Assembly (NCBI GenBank): GCA_964512675.1
Contig: CAZEJR010000022.1
Span: forward strand, 1 to 34,814
Source of the DNA: A07HB70 sp964512675
Lineage (GTDB): Archaea > Halobacteriota > Halobacteria > Halobacteriales > Haloferacaceae
Direction: 5' to 3'
DNA length: 34,814 nucleotides
Shown here: positions 1 to 8,163 of the stretch, piece by piece
How the letters are laid out: the number at the start of each line of letters is the position of its first letter
Numbering within the stretch: position 1 is the first letter of the stretch
Notes under the pieces: generated by a model
Told to the model about the DNA's origin: nothing
Database searches by the model: none
What the model saw: the letters and a program-made list of their open reading frames with translations, nothing else
Position numbers and translations under genes: made by a program

Positions 1-539
1 ATCAGCGCGTACTCGACGCCGTTGTGGACCATCTTCACGTAGTGGCCGGCGCCGGAGGGCCCCATCCGGTCGTGACCCGCGGAGCCGGTCGCCACGGCGT
101 CGAAGACGGGCGTCATCGCCTCGTAGGCCGGCTCCGGGCCGCCGACCATCAGCGAGAACCCGCGGTCGGCGCCCGCGGGGCCGCCGCTGGTGCCACAGTC
201 GAGGTACGCCGCCGGCGTCGCCTCCGCACGGCGGACCGAGTCCTCGAAGTGGGAGTTGCCGCCGTCGACGACGACGTCGTCGCCGGAGAGGTGCGGGTTC
301 AGGCGGTCGAGCGTCTCGTCGACCGGGTCGCCCGCGGGGACCATCAGCCAGATCCGCCGCTCGTCGCCGAGGCGGTCCGCGAGGTCGGCAACCGAGTTCG
401 CGGGCGTCGCGCCCGCCGCCGCCGCCGCGGCGGTCGCCTCCGGGTCGACGTCGTGTGCGACCACGTCGTGGCCCGCCGTGAGACAGCGGTCGACGACGAT
501 ACGGCCCATTCGCCCGAGTCCGACCACGCCGAGTTCCAT
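1..539 (-). CDS. gnd: 6-phosphogluconate dehydrogenase, decarboxylating (3' part outside window)
   Basis: This enzyme oxidatively decarboxylates 6-phosphogluconate to ribulose 5-phosphate in the oxidative pentose phosphate pathway. The ATG at 537-539 begins MELGVVGLGRMG, a Rossmann GxGxxG nucleotide-binding loop. Further in, the substrate-site stretch DCGTSGGPAGADRG and then GAGHYVKMVHNGVEY, which holds the catalytic lysine, are both visible. Only about the first 179 residues are present; the gene runs off the left edge, so the all-helical C-terminal domain is not seen. Its length (usually about 300 residues in the short prokaryotic type) cannot be checked. It is divergent from the stress-protein gene at 637. 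Confidence 0.9.
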   Translation of the reverse strand, partial: MELGVVGLGRMGRIVVDRCLTAGHDVVAHDVDPEATAAAAAAGATPANSVADLADRLGDERRIWLMVPAGDPVDETLDRLNPHLSGDDVVVDGGNSHFEDSVRRAEATPAAYLDCGTSGGPAGADRGFSLMVGGPEPAYEAMTPVFDAVATGSAGHDRMGPSGAGHYVKMVHNGVEYAL

Positions 540-636
540 ACCCGCCGCTCCGCGCGCGCCGGGGTAGGGGTTGCGGTTACGGTTACGCCCCCGACCCGTG
601 GAAATTGTTACCACAGGTGCGCCCGTCGGACCCGTC

Positions 637-1077
637 GTGAGTGACCACCTGCTCTCCCGCGCGCTGGTCCCGGTCGCGACTGCCGCAGACGCCGCGGCCA
701 CCGCCGCGGCGCTGACCGCCCACGCGGGCGACCTCGACGCGGTCGTCGCGGTGACCGTCGTCGCCGGCGACGGGGCGCCGACCGAGGCGGAGCGCGACGA
801 GGCGACGGACACGCTCGGTCGGGTCGTGACCGGGCTCGCGGGCACCGGCGTCGACGTCGAGACGCGGGTGCTCGACGGGAACGTCGTCGGGGCGGTCGTC
901 GAGGCCGCGGCGGCGGCGGAGGCGACGGCTGTCGTCTTCACGCCGCGCGACGACCCCGGCCCGCTCGGCCGGCTGACCGGCGACACGACCGCGCGGCTGG
1001 TGCGCGAGAGCAGCCGGCCGGTCGTCGCGCTGCCGGCGCCGGCGGAGGCCGGGAGCGAGGGCGACACCGCGACGTGA
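637..1077 (+). CDS. Universal stress protein family, ATP-loop lost
   Basis: A 146-residue UspA-fold protein. GTG at 637 is chosen because the upstream in-frame sequence is arginine-rich and non-haloarchaeal in character, and an AT-rich box (attgtta, 604-610) lies about 28 nt upstream, as in leaderless genes. The chain has the alternating strand/helix layout and the Usp-like C-terminal strand SSRPVVALPAP. The ATP-binding G-x2-G-x9-G(S/T) loop is not recognisable; the equivalent stretch reads TPRDDPGPLGRLTGDTTARL. It probably does not bind ATP in the MJ0577 manner (inference). The role is unknown beyond the family. Confidence 0.75.
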   Translation: MSDHLLSRALVPVATAADAAATAAALTAHAGDLDAVVAVTVVAGDGAPTEAERDEATDTLGRVVTGLAGTGVDVETRVLDGNVVGAVVEAAAAAEATAVVFTPRDDPGPLGRLTGDTTARLVRESSRPVVALPAPAEAGSEGDTAT

Positions 1078-1117
1078 CGTCGACAGGCTTCAGGCCCCGG
1101 CGCACCGATCGACGGAC

Positions 1118-2230
1118 GTGACCGACGACTACGACCGGACGCCGTGGGACGACCCGGACCCCGTCCGCGCCCACGCCGAGACGCTCGTCGACTGGAGCGC
1201 CCGTATCGAGGCTGACGACCGGGTCGTCGTCCGCGTCGCCGAGGGTGCCCACGACCTCGCGGTGGCGGTCGCGGCTGCCCTCGGCGACCGCGGCGCGACG
1301 CCCGTGTTCGTCTCGGACGCCGACGAGGTGGCCCGCGCCTACCTCCGTGCCGCCGACGAGTCCCACCTCGCGGACCCGGCTGTCGACCACGAGCGGGCGC
1401 TGTACGGCCGCGCCGACGCCGTCCTGTCCCTCCGCGGGGGCCGGAACGCCGCCGCGCGGGCAGACGTCCCGGACGCGAAGCGCCGCGCCGACGCCCGGGG
1501 CCGCGCCGACGTCCGTGAGGCCCGCCTCGCGACGGACTGGGTGTCGACGGTCCACCCGACCCGCGCGCTCGCACAGCAGGCCGGGATGAGCTACGAGGCG
1601 TACCGCGCGTTCGTCTACGACGCCGTCCTGCGCGACTGGGCGGCGCTCGCCGGGGAGATGGCCGGACTGAAACACCGGCTCGACGCCGCGAGCGAGGCCC
1701 GGATCGTCGGCGACGGGACCGACCTGACGCTCGACGTCGCCGGTCGGGTCGCGGTCAACTCCGCCGCGAGCGTCGCCTACGACTCGCACAACCTGCCAAG
1801 CGGCGAGGTGTTCACCGCGCCACGGGGCGCCGAGGGCGTCGTGACGTTCGACGTGCCGATGACGATCGACGGGCGACGAGTGCGGGACGTGACCCTCCGG
1901 TTCGAGGACGGCGCGGTGGTCGACCACGACGCGGACGAGGGGGACGAGGCCGTGGCGTCGGTCCTCGACACGGACGAGGGCGCGCGGCGGCTCGGCGAAC
2001 TCGGCGTCGGCGCGAACGAGGGGATCGACCGCCCGACCGACTCGATCCTGTTCGACGAGAAGATCGCGGGGACACTCCACCTCGCGCTCGGCCGGGCCTA
2101 CGACGCCTGCGTGCCGGACGGGTCGGGGAACGACAGCGCGGTTCACGTCGACCTCATCCGGTGGATGGGCGAGGGGTCACGGCTGGAGCTCGACGGCGAG
2201 GTCGTCCAGCGCGACGGCGAACTCCGCTGA
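1118..2230 (+). CDS. Aminopeptidase, M29 (thermophilic metalloprotease) family
   Basis: A 370-residue cytoplasmic metallo-aminopeptidase, the normal length for MEROPS M29 (PepS/AmpS), which removes N-terminal residues from peptides with a two-metal centre. Expected ligand motifs are visible in order: NLPSGEVFTAP (Glu near 229), GVGANEGIDR (Glu near 300), GTLHLALGRAY (His near 321) and SAVHVDLI (His/Asp near 342 and 344). The GTG at 1118 is preferred because a weak AT-rich box (ggcttcag, about 1088-1095) lies 27 nt upstream. It is 40 nt after the stress-protein gene and converges on the MFS gene with a 4-nt gap. Substrate specificity cannot be told. Confidence 0.88.
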   Translation: MTDDYDRTPWDDPDPVRAHAETLVDWSARIEADDRVVVRVAEGAHDLAVAVAAALGDRGATPVFVSDADEVARAYLRAADESHLADPAVDHERALYGRADAVLSLRGGRNAAARADVPDAKRRADARGRADVREARLATDWVSTVHPTRALAQQAGMSYEAYRAFVYDAVLRDWAALAGEMAGLKHRLDAASEARIVGDGTDLTLDVAGRVAVNSAASVAYDSHNLPSGEVFTAPRGAEGVVTFDVPMTIDGRRVRDVTLRFEDGAVVDHDADEGDEAVASVLDTDEGARRLGELGVGANEGIDRPTDSILFDEKIAGTLHLALGRAYDACVPDGSGNDSAVHVDLIRWMGEGSRLELDGEVVQRDGELR

Positions 2231-2234
2231 TGGC

Positions 2235-3470
2235 CTACAGCCGCGCGCGGCGCCGGAGCGCGAGGGCGAGACAGGCACCAGCCGCGGGGAACGCCCCGAG
2301 CGCGAGGAAGGCCCCGTCGACGGCGACCACCGAGAGCAGGTAGCCCGAGACGGCGGCACCCGCCGCGCCGACGCCGAACGACGCGAGGTAGGTGTAGCCG
2401 TACGAGAGCCCCCGACCGTCGGCGGGACTGTACTCCGCGATCGTCGCCTGGTAGAGCGGCTGGAGCGCGAACAGCAACACCCCGAGGGCGACGCTGACGA
2501 GCAGGAGCGTCGGGAGGCCGGCCCGAGCCGCGGGGACGAAGCCCGCGGCGACGCCGACGAGACCGAGCAGGACGACGACCAGCCCCGTCGTCGGCGCCAC
2601 CCGGTCGGAGGCCTTGCCGCCGGCGTACTGGCCGCCGATGCCGACCGCCAGCAGCCCGACGTAGACGTACGACGAGAGCGAGAACTCCGCGGCCAGCGGG
2701 CTGTCGGGCGGGAAGACGACTCCACCGACCGACGGGAGCACACCCGCCAGCACGTCCGGGAGAAAGGTCAGTATCCCGCGGTAGAACAGGCCGTTCGTCA
2801 TCACGACGCCGATCGCGAGCGAGAAGCCGACCGTGAACAGCGCGCGGCTGTCGGCGAGGAACGCGGAGAGCGACGCGCCCGAGGCGTCGGCGCGCCCGCC
2901 GTCGGCCTCGACCGCCGCGCGCTCGTCGAACTCCGCCCTGACTGCGTAGCCGGCGGCGAGGAGCGCCGGAACCACGAGCAGCCGCGCCACGACGCGCCAG
3001 TCGAACGCGAGGAGGAGCACGGCCGTGACCAGCGGTCCGAACGCGATGCCGACGTTGCCGGCCATCCCGTGGTAGGCGAAGCCGGTGCCACGCTCCTCGA
3101 CGCCCGTGGAGATGAGCGACAGGCCGGAGGGGTGGTAGACGCTGGCCGCGACACCCCACGCCCCGAGGGCGACGGCGACTGTCACCAGACCGTCGGCGAA
3201 GCTCAGGAGCAGAAAAGACAGCCCCATCCCGAGGAGACAGGCGAGGATGACCGTCCGCGACCCGAACCGGTCGGCGAGGACGCCACCCGGGAGCGCGCCG
3301 GCGCCGAACAGCCCGTAGCCGACGGCGACGACGGCGCCGAGCGTCGCCGTCGACGCCGGGAACTCGGCCAGCCAGATGACGACGAGAATCGGGATCGACA
3401 GCTCGTAGGTGTGGACGAGGGCGTGCGAGACGCCGGTGAAGGCCACGACCGACCGGGCGTTGTCGTCCAT
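2235..3470 (-). CDS. MFS transporter (fosmidomycin-resistance-like)
   Basis: A 411-residue integral membrane protein with about 12 hydrophobic segments, the size of a major facilitator. The loop 2-3 motif GGVLADRFGSRT is clear. The N-terminal HALVHTYELSIPILVVIWL resembles the Fsr-like drug exporters of the family, so proton-coupled export of a small molecule is likely, but the substrate is unknown. The start is the ATG at 3468-3470 (MDDNARSVVAF); an upstream in-frame extension lacks haloarchaeal character. The gene is monocistronic, divergent from eS6. Confidence 0.85.
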   Translation of the reverse strand: MDDNARSVVAFTGVSHALVHTYELSIPILVVIWLAEFPASTATLGAVVAVGYGLFGAGALPGGVLADRFGSRTVILACLLGMGLSFLLLSFADGLVTVAVALGAWGVAASVYHPSGLSLISTGVEERGTGFAYHGMAGNVGIAFGPLVTAVLLLAFDWRVVARLLVVPALLAAGYAVRAEFDERAAVEADGGRADASGASLSAFLADSRALFTVGFSLAIGVVMTNGLFYRGILTFLPDVLAGVLPSVGGVVFPPDSPLAAEFSLSSYVYVGLLAVGIGGQYAGGKASDRVAPTTGLVVVLLGLVGVAAGFVPAARAGLPTLLLVSVALGVLLFALQPLYQATIAEYSPADGRGLSYGYTYLASFGVGAAGAAVSGYLLSVVAVDGAFLALGAFPAAGACLALALRRRARL

Positions 3471-3538
3471 ACGGGCGTGCTGGCCCGGGCAGGCGGGGGA
3501 GGTAAGCGTTTTCACCCGGCTACCGCCCTTTCGACGCG

Positions 3539-3546
3539 CTTTTCTC
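3539..3546 (+). promoter_or_regulatory. TATA-like box of the eS6 gene
   Basis: The T-rich stretch cttttctc is centred 27 nt upstream of the eS6 ATG, the spacing expected for a leaderless haloarchaeal transcript. Confidence 0.5.
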
Positions 3547-3568
3547 TCGCGTTCGCCAGGTTGCGGGT

Positions 3569-3967
3569 ATGGCCGAGTTTCAGGTCGCCGTCGCGGACCC
3601 CGAGACGGGCGACACGTACCAGCGGACCGTAGACGGACAGGACGCGACCCGGCTCGTCGGTCGGGAGATCGGCGACGAGGTCAACGGCGGCGCCGTCGGC
3701 CTCGACGGGTTCACCGTCGAGATCACCGGCGGCTCCGACGAGACGGGTCGGCCGATGCGCGACGACGTCCCCGGCACGGCGCTGAAAGAGCTGCTCCTGA
3801 CCGGCGGCGTCGGCTACGACCCCCAGCGCGACGGGGAGCGCCGGCGCGTCACCGTCCGGGGCCGAGAGGTGAGCGACGAGACGGCACAGGTAAACGTCCG
3901 CGTCGTCGACGGCGACGACGTCGCCGCCGCGTACGGCGAGGACGACGGGGACGACCAGATCGAGTAG
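3569..3967 (+). CDS. rps6e: 30S ribosomal protein eS6
   Basis: A 132-residue component of the small ribosomal subunit, typical for archaeal eS6 (about 125-135 residues; the eukaryotic phosphorylated C-terminal tail is absent). The sequence MAEFQVAVADPETGDTYQR, the central GFTVEITGGSDETGRPMR and the RRVTVRGREVSDETAQVN segment match the family. The last ten residues are almost all acidic, a haloarchaeal trait. It is followed after 7 nt by a small protein gene, so the two are probably co-transcribed. Confidence 0.95.
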   Translation: MAEFQVAVADPETGDTYQRTVDGQDATRLVGREIGDEVNGGAVGLDGFTVEITGGSDETGRPMRDDVPGTALKELLLTGGVGYDPQRDGERRRVTVRGREVSDETAQVNVRVVDGDDVAAAYGEDDGDDQIE

Positions 3968-3974
3968 CGGGCCG

Positions 3975-4394
3975 ATGACCCGACTGACGAGCGACGGCGT
4001 CGAGACGGCTCGGGCGACGGTCGCGCGCCACGGCGGCCCCCGGTCGCGCCGTCTCCGTCTGCCGGACGAGGTGGCCGTCGCCGCCGGCGACCTCCTGCGA
4101 GTGACACTCGACGGGCGCGACGGGGTCGCCCGCGTCGACGCCGACAGCGAGGGGCGCTACCTCGGCGGTGTCTACGCGAACCGGCGACTGGCCCGGACCG
4201 ACGGCGAGGGTGACGACCGTCTCACGCCGTGGCTGGCCGAGACAGAGGCGGGCGAGAGCGTCGCGCTCGACGTCATCGACCCGGGCCACCACTACGGGCT
4301 CCGGCAGCCGGGCGACCGGGTCGTCTACACGGTCGCGGAGCGGCGCGAGGACTCGCTCGCGGCGATCGCAGAGCGGGTCGACGGCGACGGGTAG
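3975..4394 (+). CDS. Conserved haloarchaeal protein, function unknown (possibly DUF7112)
   Basis: A 139-residue acidic soluble protein. The middle (RSRRLRLPDEVAVAAGDLLR then VTLDGRDG and RYLGGVYANRRLAR) looks like a small beta-barrel. The later GHHYGLRQPGDRVVYTVAER repeats a similar strand-turn-strand pattern. I recall similar haloarchaeal proteins next to eS6 but cannot name a function. The ATG lies 7 nt after the eS6 stop, so it is likely expressed with the ribosomal protein. A role in translation is only a guess from that context. Confidence 0.75.
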   Translation: MTRLTSDGVETARATVARHGGPRSRRLRLPDEVAVAAGDLLRVTLDGRDGVARVDADSEGRYLGGVYANRRLARTDGEGDDRLTPWLAETEAGESVALDVIDPGHHYGLRQPGDRVVYTVAERREDSLAAIAERVDGDG

Positions 4395-4439
4395 CCGCGA
4401 GGCGAGAGGCATTTACCCCCGCCGGCGCTCCCGACGGAC

Positions 4440-4874
4440 ATGGACGACGTTCGCGCCCGCGACGAGTTTCTCGCCGGCGACCGACCCGACGAGGTGGCCC
4501 TGTTCGTCTCCGACGAGGACACCGTTTCGGCGCTCGCCGAACGCGGCGTCGAGACGGAGCGGGGCGTCCTCCTCGTCCTGCCCGGCGAGGACGGGCGAGC
4601 GGCGTTCTCCGCGGGCACCGGCACCGACGCGATGACGTTCGCAGGAGGGGCGATGGACCGCGAGGGGCGGATCGCCCCGACGCTCGACGACGGCGAGTGC
4701 CCCGAGGACGACGGCGAGGGGGGTCACGCCGTCCGGTTCCTGCTCGCGTTCGCGGAGGCGGAGAACCCCGAGGTCGGCGGGCAGTACGCCGAGGGCGACG
4801 TGGTCCACGCCTACGCGAAGTGTGACTGCGGCGTCGCCTACTCCGACCGGTGGGTGGCCGGGGAGCGAGGCTAG
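4440..4874 (+). CDS. Conserved haloarchaeal protein (DUF5807-like)
   Basis: A 144-residue acidic soluble protein starting MDDVRARDEFLAGDRPDEVA. It has a central glycine-rich FSAGTGTDAMTFAGGAMD and a C-terminal YAKCDCGVAYSDRW with two cysteines spaced C-x-C. The pattern matches the haloarchaeal family I recall as DUF5807, whose function is unknown. An AT-rich box (gcatttac, near 4411-4418) precedes the ATG by about 26 nt. Its TAG stop is part of the palindrome CTAG that also stops the convergent DHH gene. Confidence 0.78.
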   Translation: MDDVRARDEFLAGDRPDEVALFVSDEDTVSALAERGVETERGVLLVLPGEDGRAAFSAGTGTDAMTFAGGAMDREGRIAPTLDDGECPEDDGEGGHAVRFLLAFAEAENPEVGGQYAEGDVVHAYAKCDCGVAYSDRWVAGERG

Positions 4875-6145
4875 GCCTCGGCGGCGTCCTCTCGCTCCTC
4901 CGCGTCGGTGTCGGCGCCCGCGTCCTCGTTCGCCTCTGTCGTCTCGTCTGCCCCCGCCTCGTCGCCCTCGCGCTCCTCGGCCCGCTCTGCCACCCGCTCG
5001 AACGCCGCGAGGATCACCCGCCGGGCCGCCCGGCCCTCGCTCGTCCAGTGAGCCGCGTAGTCGAGCATGTCGTCGTAGATGTCCGGCTTGCAGCCGGACG
5101 CCTTCGGGTGGCCGCCGCCGTTTACCAGCGCCGCGACCTCGTGACACCGCGCGAACGTCTCTGAGCCACGGAGCGACGCCGACCCGGCGGGCTTGACGAC
5201 GACGGCGGCGTCGGCGCCGGCCTCGCGGAGCGCCTCGGCGGCCTCGTTCTGTGAACACCGACCGTAGGTGGTCGCGACGGTCCACGGGCCGACCTCGTGG
5301 GTCGTCGCGCGGTCGACGGCGGCGTCGACGAGCGCGTCCTTCTCGACCCGGCGCTCCGCGAGGTAGTTCTGGACCGTCTCCGGCAGGTCCGGGCCGTGTT
5401 CGCCGACGACCGCGAGGTACGCCTCGTCGTCGGCCCAGTGGGCGTAGTCGGCCAAGTCGTCGCTCCGCGGGTCCTCCTTTACCCACAGGTCGTGGTCGCG
5501 GGTGACCGCGACCAGGTCGCGCAGGTGTGCGGGGAACTCGTGGTCGAGCGAGCGCAGCGTCACGTCGGCGGAACACTCCTGATCGCTCGCGCCGACGACG
5601 AGGTCGACGCCCGCGGCCCGGACAGACGCCGCTACCTCGTCGCCCCACTGGTGGTGGTCGAACCACCGTACGGACTCTGCCCGCTCGACGAGGGCCGGCA
5701 GGCTCTCGGCCACGTCGGCGTCGTCGTCCGGACAGAGGTCACAGACGAACGCCTCGACGCCCGCTGGGGCGAACCGCGCGACGCGGTCGAGTGTCTCGCC
5801 GAGGTTGTACGGGCCGGCGCCGACGAGCGCGACCGCGGAGTCGGGGAGCGTGTCCCCGTCGTCCGTCCCGGCGTTCGCCCCGTCTGCCAGCCGCTCGGCC
5901 AGCGCGTCCTCGGCGGCGACGGCGTCGACGGCGGCGTCGTGGGCGGCCCGCACCAGCGCGGCGCAGGCGAGGCCGTCTGCGTCCCTGTCTGCCACCACCA
6001 CCGCCTCCGCGTCCGCGACGGCCTCGCGCGTCCGGCGCTCGGCGTGCTCGTCGTCCAGCGAGTCCGGATAGAAGAAGCCGGCGCCGGGGAGCCGCGACTT
6101 GCGCGCCGTCGTCAGCGCCGCGTCGTCGATGAGTCGGTCGTCCAT
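4871..6145 (-). CDS. DHH family phosphoesterase (RecJ-like)
   Basis: A 424-residue phosphoesterase of the DHH/DHHA1 superfamily, whose members act on single-stranded DNA ends, short RNA or cyclic dinucleotides. Motif I ADRDADGLA (53-60), motif II VCDLCPDDD (134-142), motif III WFDHHQWGD (161-169) and motif IV VTRDHDLW (214-221) supply the metal ligands. NGGGHPKASG (342-351) is the DHHA1 substrate loop. The last 35 residues are an acidic low-complexity tail. The ATG at 6143-6145 has a TATA-like caaaag 26 nt upstream. The substrate is not determinable from sequence; archaeal relatives include RecJ/GAN-type nucleases. Confidence 0.88.
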   Translation of the reverse strand: MDDRLIDDAALTTARKSRLPGAGFFYPDSLDDEHAERRTREAVADAEAVVVADRDADGLACAALVRAAHDAAVDAVAAEDALAERLADGANAGTDDGDTLPDSAVALVGAGPYNLGETLDRVARFAPAGVEAFVCDLCPDDDADVAESLPALVERAESVRWFDHHQWGDEVAASVRAAGVDLVVGASDQECSADVTLRSLDHEFPAHLRDLVAVTRDHDLWVKEDPRSDDLADYAHWADDEAYLAVVGEHGPDLPETVQNYLAERRVEKDALVDAAVDRATTHEVGPWTVATTYGRCSQNEAAEALREAGADAAVVVKPAGSASLRGSETFARCHEVAALVNGGGHPKASGCKPDIYDDMLDYAAHWTSEGRAARRVILAAFERVAERAEEREGDEAGADETTEANEDAGADTDAEEREDAAEA

Positions 6146-6168
6146 GCTCGTTCGGGGGACGCCGGGTG

Positions 6169-6174
6169 CAAAAG
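6169..6174 (-). promoter_or_regulatory. TATA-like box of the DHH gene
   Basis: The box caaaag (read on the minus strand as CTTTTG) is centred 26-27 nt before the ATG at 6145, which supports that start as leaderless. Confidence 0.5.
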
Positions 6175-6183
6175 CCCGCGGTC

Positions 6184-6627
6184 CTACGCCTCGGTCCGGC
6201 GCACTGTCAGGACGGGGACTGGTGCACGCCGGACGACCCGCTCCGCGACGCTCCCGACAAGCAGGCGGTGTTCGCCGTGTCGTCCGCGCGTCCCCGTCGC
6301 GACCACGTCGGTGCCCGTCTCGCGGACGTGGGCGACGATCTCCGCCGCTGGGTGGCCCTCGCGGACCGCGGTGGACACCGGGACGCCACGCTCGGCGGCG
6401 CGCTGTCGGACGTCCACGAGGGCGTCGTCGCCGGCTGCCTGGAGCGCGCTCCGCAGGTCCTCGCGCACCGGATCCGGCGAGCCGTCGACGTCGGCGGCGT
6501 CGAGGACGTACAGCGCCTCCGCCTCGGCGTCGAACCGCGCCGCGAGGTCGACGGCGGCGTCGACGGCTCGCCGGACGCTCTCGGAGCCGTCGGTCGCGAC
6601 GAGCACGTGGTCGATCTCGGGGGACAC
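6184..6627 (-). CDS. Universal stress protein, ATP-binding type
   Basis: A 147-residue UspA-domain protein. The N-terminal strand ends in VLVATDGSESVRRAV, and the ATP loop GTRGRHGEHRLLVGS fits G-x2-G-x9-G(S) exactly, so nucleotide binding is expected. Family members dimerise and modulate stress survival; the target is unknown. The GTG at 6625-6627 has a strong AT-box (attaaagat, 6651-6659) 27 nt upstream. It is divergent from a second USP at 6717. Confidence 0.9.
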   Translation of the reverse strand: MSPEIDHVLVATDGSESVRRAVDAAVDLAARFDAEAEALYVLDAADVDGSPDPVREDLRSALQAAGDDALVDVRQRAAERGVPVSTAVREGHPAAEIVAHVRETGTDVVATGTRGRHGEHRLLVGSVAERVVRRAPVPVLTVRRTEA

Positions 6628-6650
6628 GGCGGGGTGTCCGGGCGCAGGCG

Positions 6651-6659
6651 ATTAAAGAT
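6651..6659 (-). promoter_or_regulatory. TATA box of the minus-strand USP gene
   Basis: The box attaaagat, read on the minus strand as ATCTTTAAT, is centred 27-28 nt from the GTG start. It is one of the most AT-rich spots in the first 10 kb. It sits back to back with the plus-strand box at 6687. Confidence 0.6.
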
Positions 6660-6686
6660 CGTGTCTGTCGTGTCCCGTCCGTCGGG

Positions 6687-6693
6687 CTTTTTG
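6687..6693 (+). promoter_or_regulatory. TATA-like box of the plus-strand USP gene
   Basis: The run ctttttg is centred 27 nt before the ATG at 6717, predicting a leaderless transcript. Confidence 0.55.
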
Positions 6694-6716
6694 TGTCCCG
6701 ACGGCGCAGCGCGGAC

Positions 6717-7148
6717 ATGGACGCCGACCTCGTCCTCGCGGCGGTCGACGGCAGCCGCGAGTCGACGACAGCGGTCCGGTACGCGCTCGCCGTCGCCAGC
6801 CGGTACGACGCGCGGGTCCACGCGCTCTACGTCCTCGGCGAGGGTACGGCAGAGGCGCTCGACGAGGGCCGGGTCGACCCGGCAGCCGTTCGCGGAGAGA
6901 CGGGCGACTACCTCGGCGACCTCGCTGCCCTCGCCGACGAGGCCGGCGTCGCCTGCCGGACGTCGGTGACACACGGCTTCTCGACGCGGGTCAAGCACCG
7001 TCACCCCGGGAGCGCCGTCCTCGACGTCGCGGAGACGCTCGACGCGGCGTTCATTGTCGTCCCGCGCGGGCCGACGGAGGGCGACAGCCTCGAGCGCGCC
7101 GCCGAGTACGTCCTCGCCTACGCGAGTCAGCCCGTACTCTCCGTCTGA
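6717..7148 (+). CDS. Universal stress protein family, ATP-loop degenerate
   Basis: A 143-residue UspA-fold protein beginning MDADLVLAAVDGSRESTTAV, with the usual DGS after the first strand. The C-terminal part reads FIVVPRGPTEGDSLERAAEY, where G-x2-G-x9-G(S/T) is not satisfied, so ATP binding in the canonical way is doubtful. The start ATG is supported by the T-rich box 27 nt upstream. The last 22 nt overlap the end of the convergent GNAT gene, so the two transcripts must be antisense at their 3' ends. Confidence 0.85.
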   Translation: MDADLVLAAVDGSRESTTAVRYALAVASRYDARVHALYVLGEGTAEALDEGRVDPAAVRGETGDYLGDLAALADEAGVACRTSVTHGFSTRVKHRHPGSAVLDVAETLDAAFIVVPRGPTEGDSLERAAEYVLAYASQPVLSV

Positions 7149-7702
7149 GACGACGCGAGGCGGAGACACATCTCGAGTTCGAAGCTCCCGGCGTCGGCCG
7201 TCTCGAAGCCCGTCTTGCGGTAGAGCGAGACCGCCGGCCCGTTCCACCGCTCGACCGTTAGCCACACGCGGTCGACGCCGGTCGCGGCGCCGTGGCCGAG
7301 CGCCGTCCGCAGGAGTTCGGTGCCGACGCCCGCGCCCTGGTACGCCTGGAGGACGAAGATGGCGAGTTCGTGCGCCTCGCCGTCCGAGACGAGCGTCGCG
7401 TGGCCGACCGCGGCGTCCGTCGCGTCGGCAGCCGCGACGACGTTCCGGGCGTCCTCGGTCAGTATCGCGTCGAGCCAGCTCTCGATCGCCGACGTCGTCG
7501 ACGGCGGGATACCCTGCGCGCGGTCGGCGGGGTCGAACGCGCGGTACATGACGGCCAGGTCCGACCGCGCGGTCTCGCGGTCGAGCCCGCTGCCGACGGC
7601 GCGGTACCGGATCGTCCGCCCGTCGTCGTCGACCGCCTCGCGCGGCGGCGTGGGAAACGGGCCGGTGGGCTCGTCGGGGAACTCGCGCTCGCCGTCGCTC
7701 AT
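7127..7702 (-). CDS. GNAT family N-acetyltransferase
   Basis: A 191-residue acetyl-CoA-dependent acetyltransferase. The motif A region AIFVLQAYQGAGVGTELLRT carries the Q/R-x-x-G-x-G/A pyrophosphate-binding loop. The motif B region VERWNGPAVSLYRKTGFE holds the asparagine and tyrosine typical of the fold. The first 30 residues are a polar, proline-rich extension. Its ATG overlaps the TGA of the upstream USP gene (ATGA), so translation is probably coupled. The substrate is unknown. Confidence 0.85.
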   Translation of the reverse strand: MSDGEREFPDEPTGPFPTPPREAVDDDGRTIRYRAVGSGLDRETARSDLAVMYRAFDPADRAQGIPPSTTSAIESWLDAILTEDARNVVAAADATDAAVGHATLVSDGEAHELAIFVLQAYQGAGVGTELLRTALGHGAATGVDRVWLTVERWNGPAVSLYRKTGFETADAGSFELEMCLRLASSQTESTG

Positions 7703-8115
7703 CTGACGAGCGTCACCGTCACCGGCGCGTTCACGACGACGTACTGCGCAACGGCACCGACCTGTACCTTTCCCATCGGGCTCCGCTCGCCGCCGCCGAG
7801 GACGATGCGGTCGAACCCGCCGCGTTCCGCGAGTTCGACGAGGCCGCTGCCGGCGTCGCGCTCGACACGCCGGACCTCGGCGGTGACGCCGTGAGACGCG
7901 AGCGCGTCGCGCACCCGCGACTCCACGTCGTCGAGCGACGCGGCGTCGCCGTCGTCGAAGACGGCGACCGTCAGGTCGTCGCTCGTCTCGCGGGTCCGGG
8001 CGACCGTCCGCTCCAGGGCACGCCCGGACTCCGCGCGCCCGCCGACACCGAGCAGCAGCTTCACGCCCGAGTAGACCGCCGCCCGGTCGAAAAAGCTGCC
8101 GTCCGTCGGACGCAC
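7699..8115 (-). CDS. Universal stress protein family
   Basis: A 138-residue Usp-fold protein. It starts with GTG (8113-8115; VRPTDGSFFDRAAVYSGVKL), which is the first plausible start before the conserved GVKLLLGVGGRAESGRAL strand-helix. The C-terminal GGGERSPMGKVQVGA keeps the glycine spacing of the ATP loop. An alternative start a few codons inside is possible. It is the first gene of a two-gene operon with the GNAT gene through a 4-nt ATGA overlap, and it is divergent from the DUF5806-like gene across 48 nt. Confidence 0.8.
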   Translation of the reverse strand: MRPTDGSFFDRAAVYSGVKLLLGVGGRAESGRALERTVARTRETSDDLTVAVFDDGDAASLDDVESRVRDALASHGVTAEVRRVERDAGSGLVELAERGGFDRIVLGGGERSPMGKVQVGAVAQYVVVNAPVTVTLVR

Positions 8116-8130
8116 GGCAGACGTCGACGG

Positions 8131-8140
8131 AAGACTTTCG
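8131..8140. promoter_or_regulatory. AT-patch serving the divergent USP and DUF5806-like genes
   Basis: The stretch aagactttcg is the only AT-rich spot in the 48-nt gap between the start codons at 8115 and 8164. It is 27 nt from the plus-strand ATG and about 22 nt from the minus-strand GTG. It probably serves the plus-strand gene and possibly both. Confidence 0.35.
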
Positions 8141-8163
8141 ACCGACCGGACGGAGGTGTCGAT

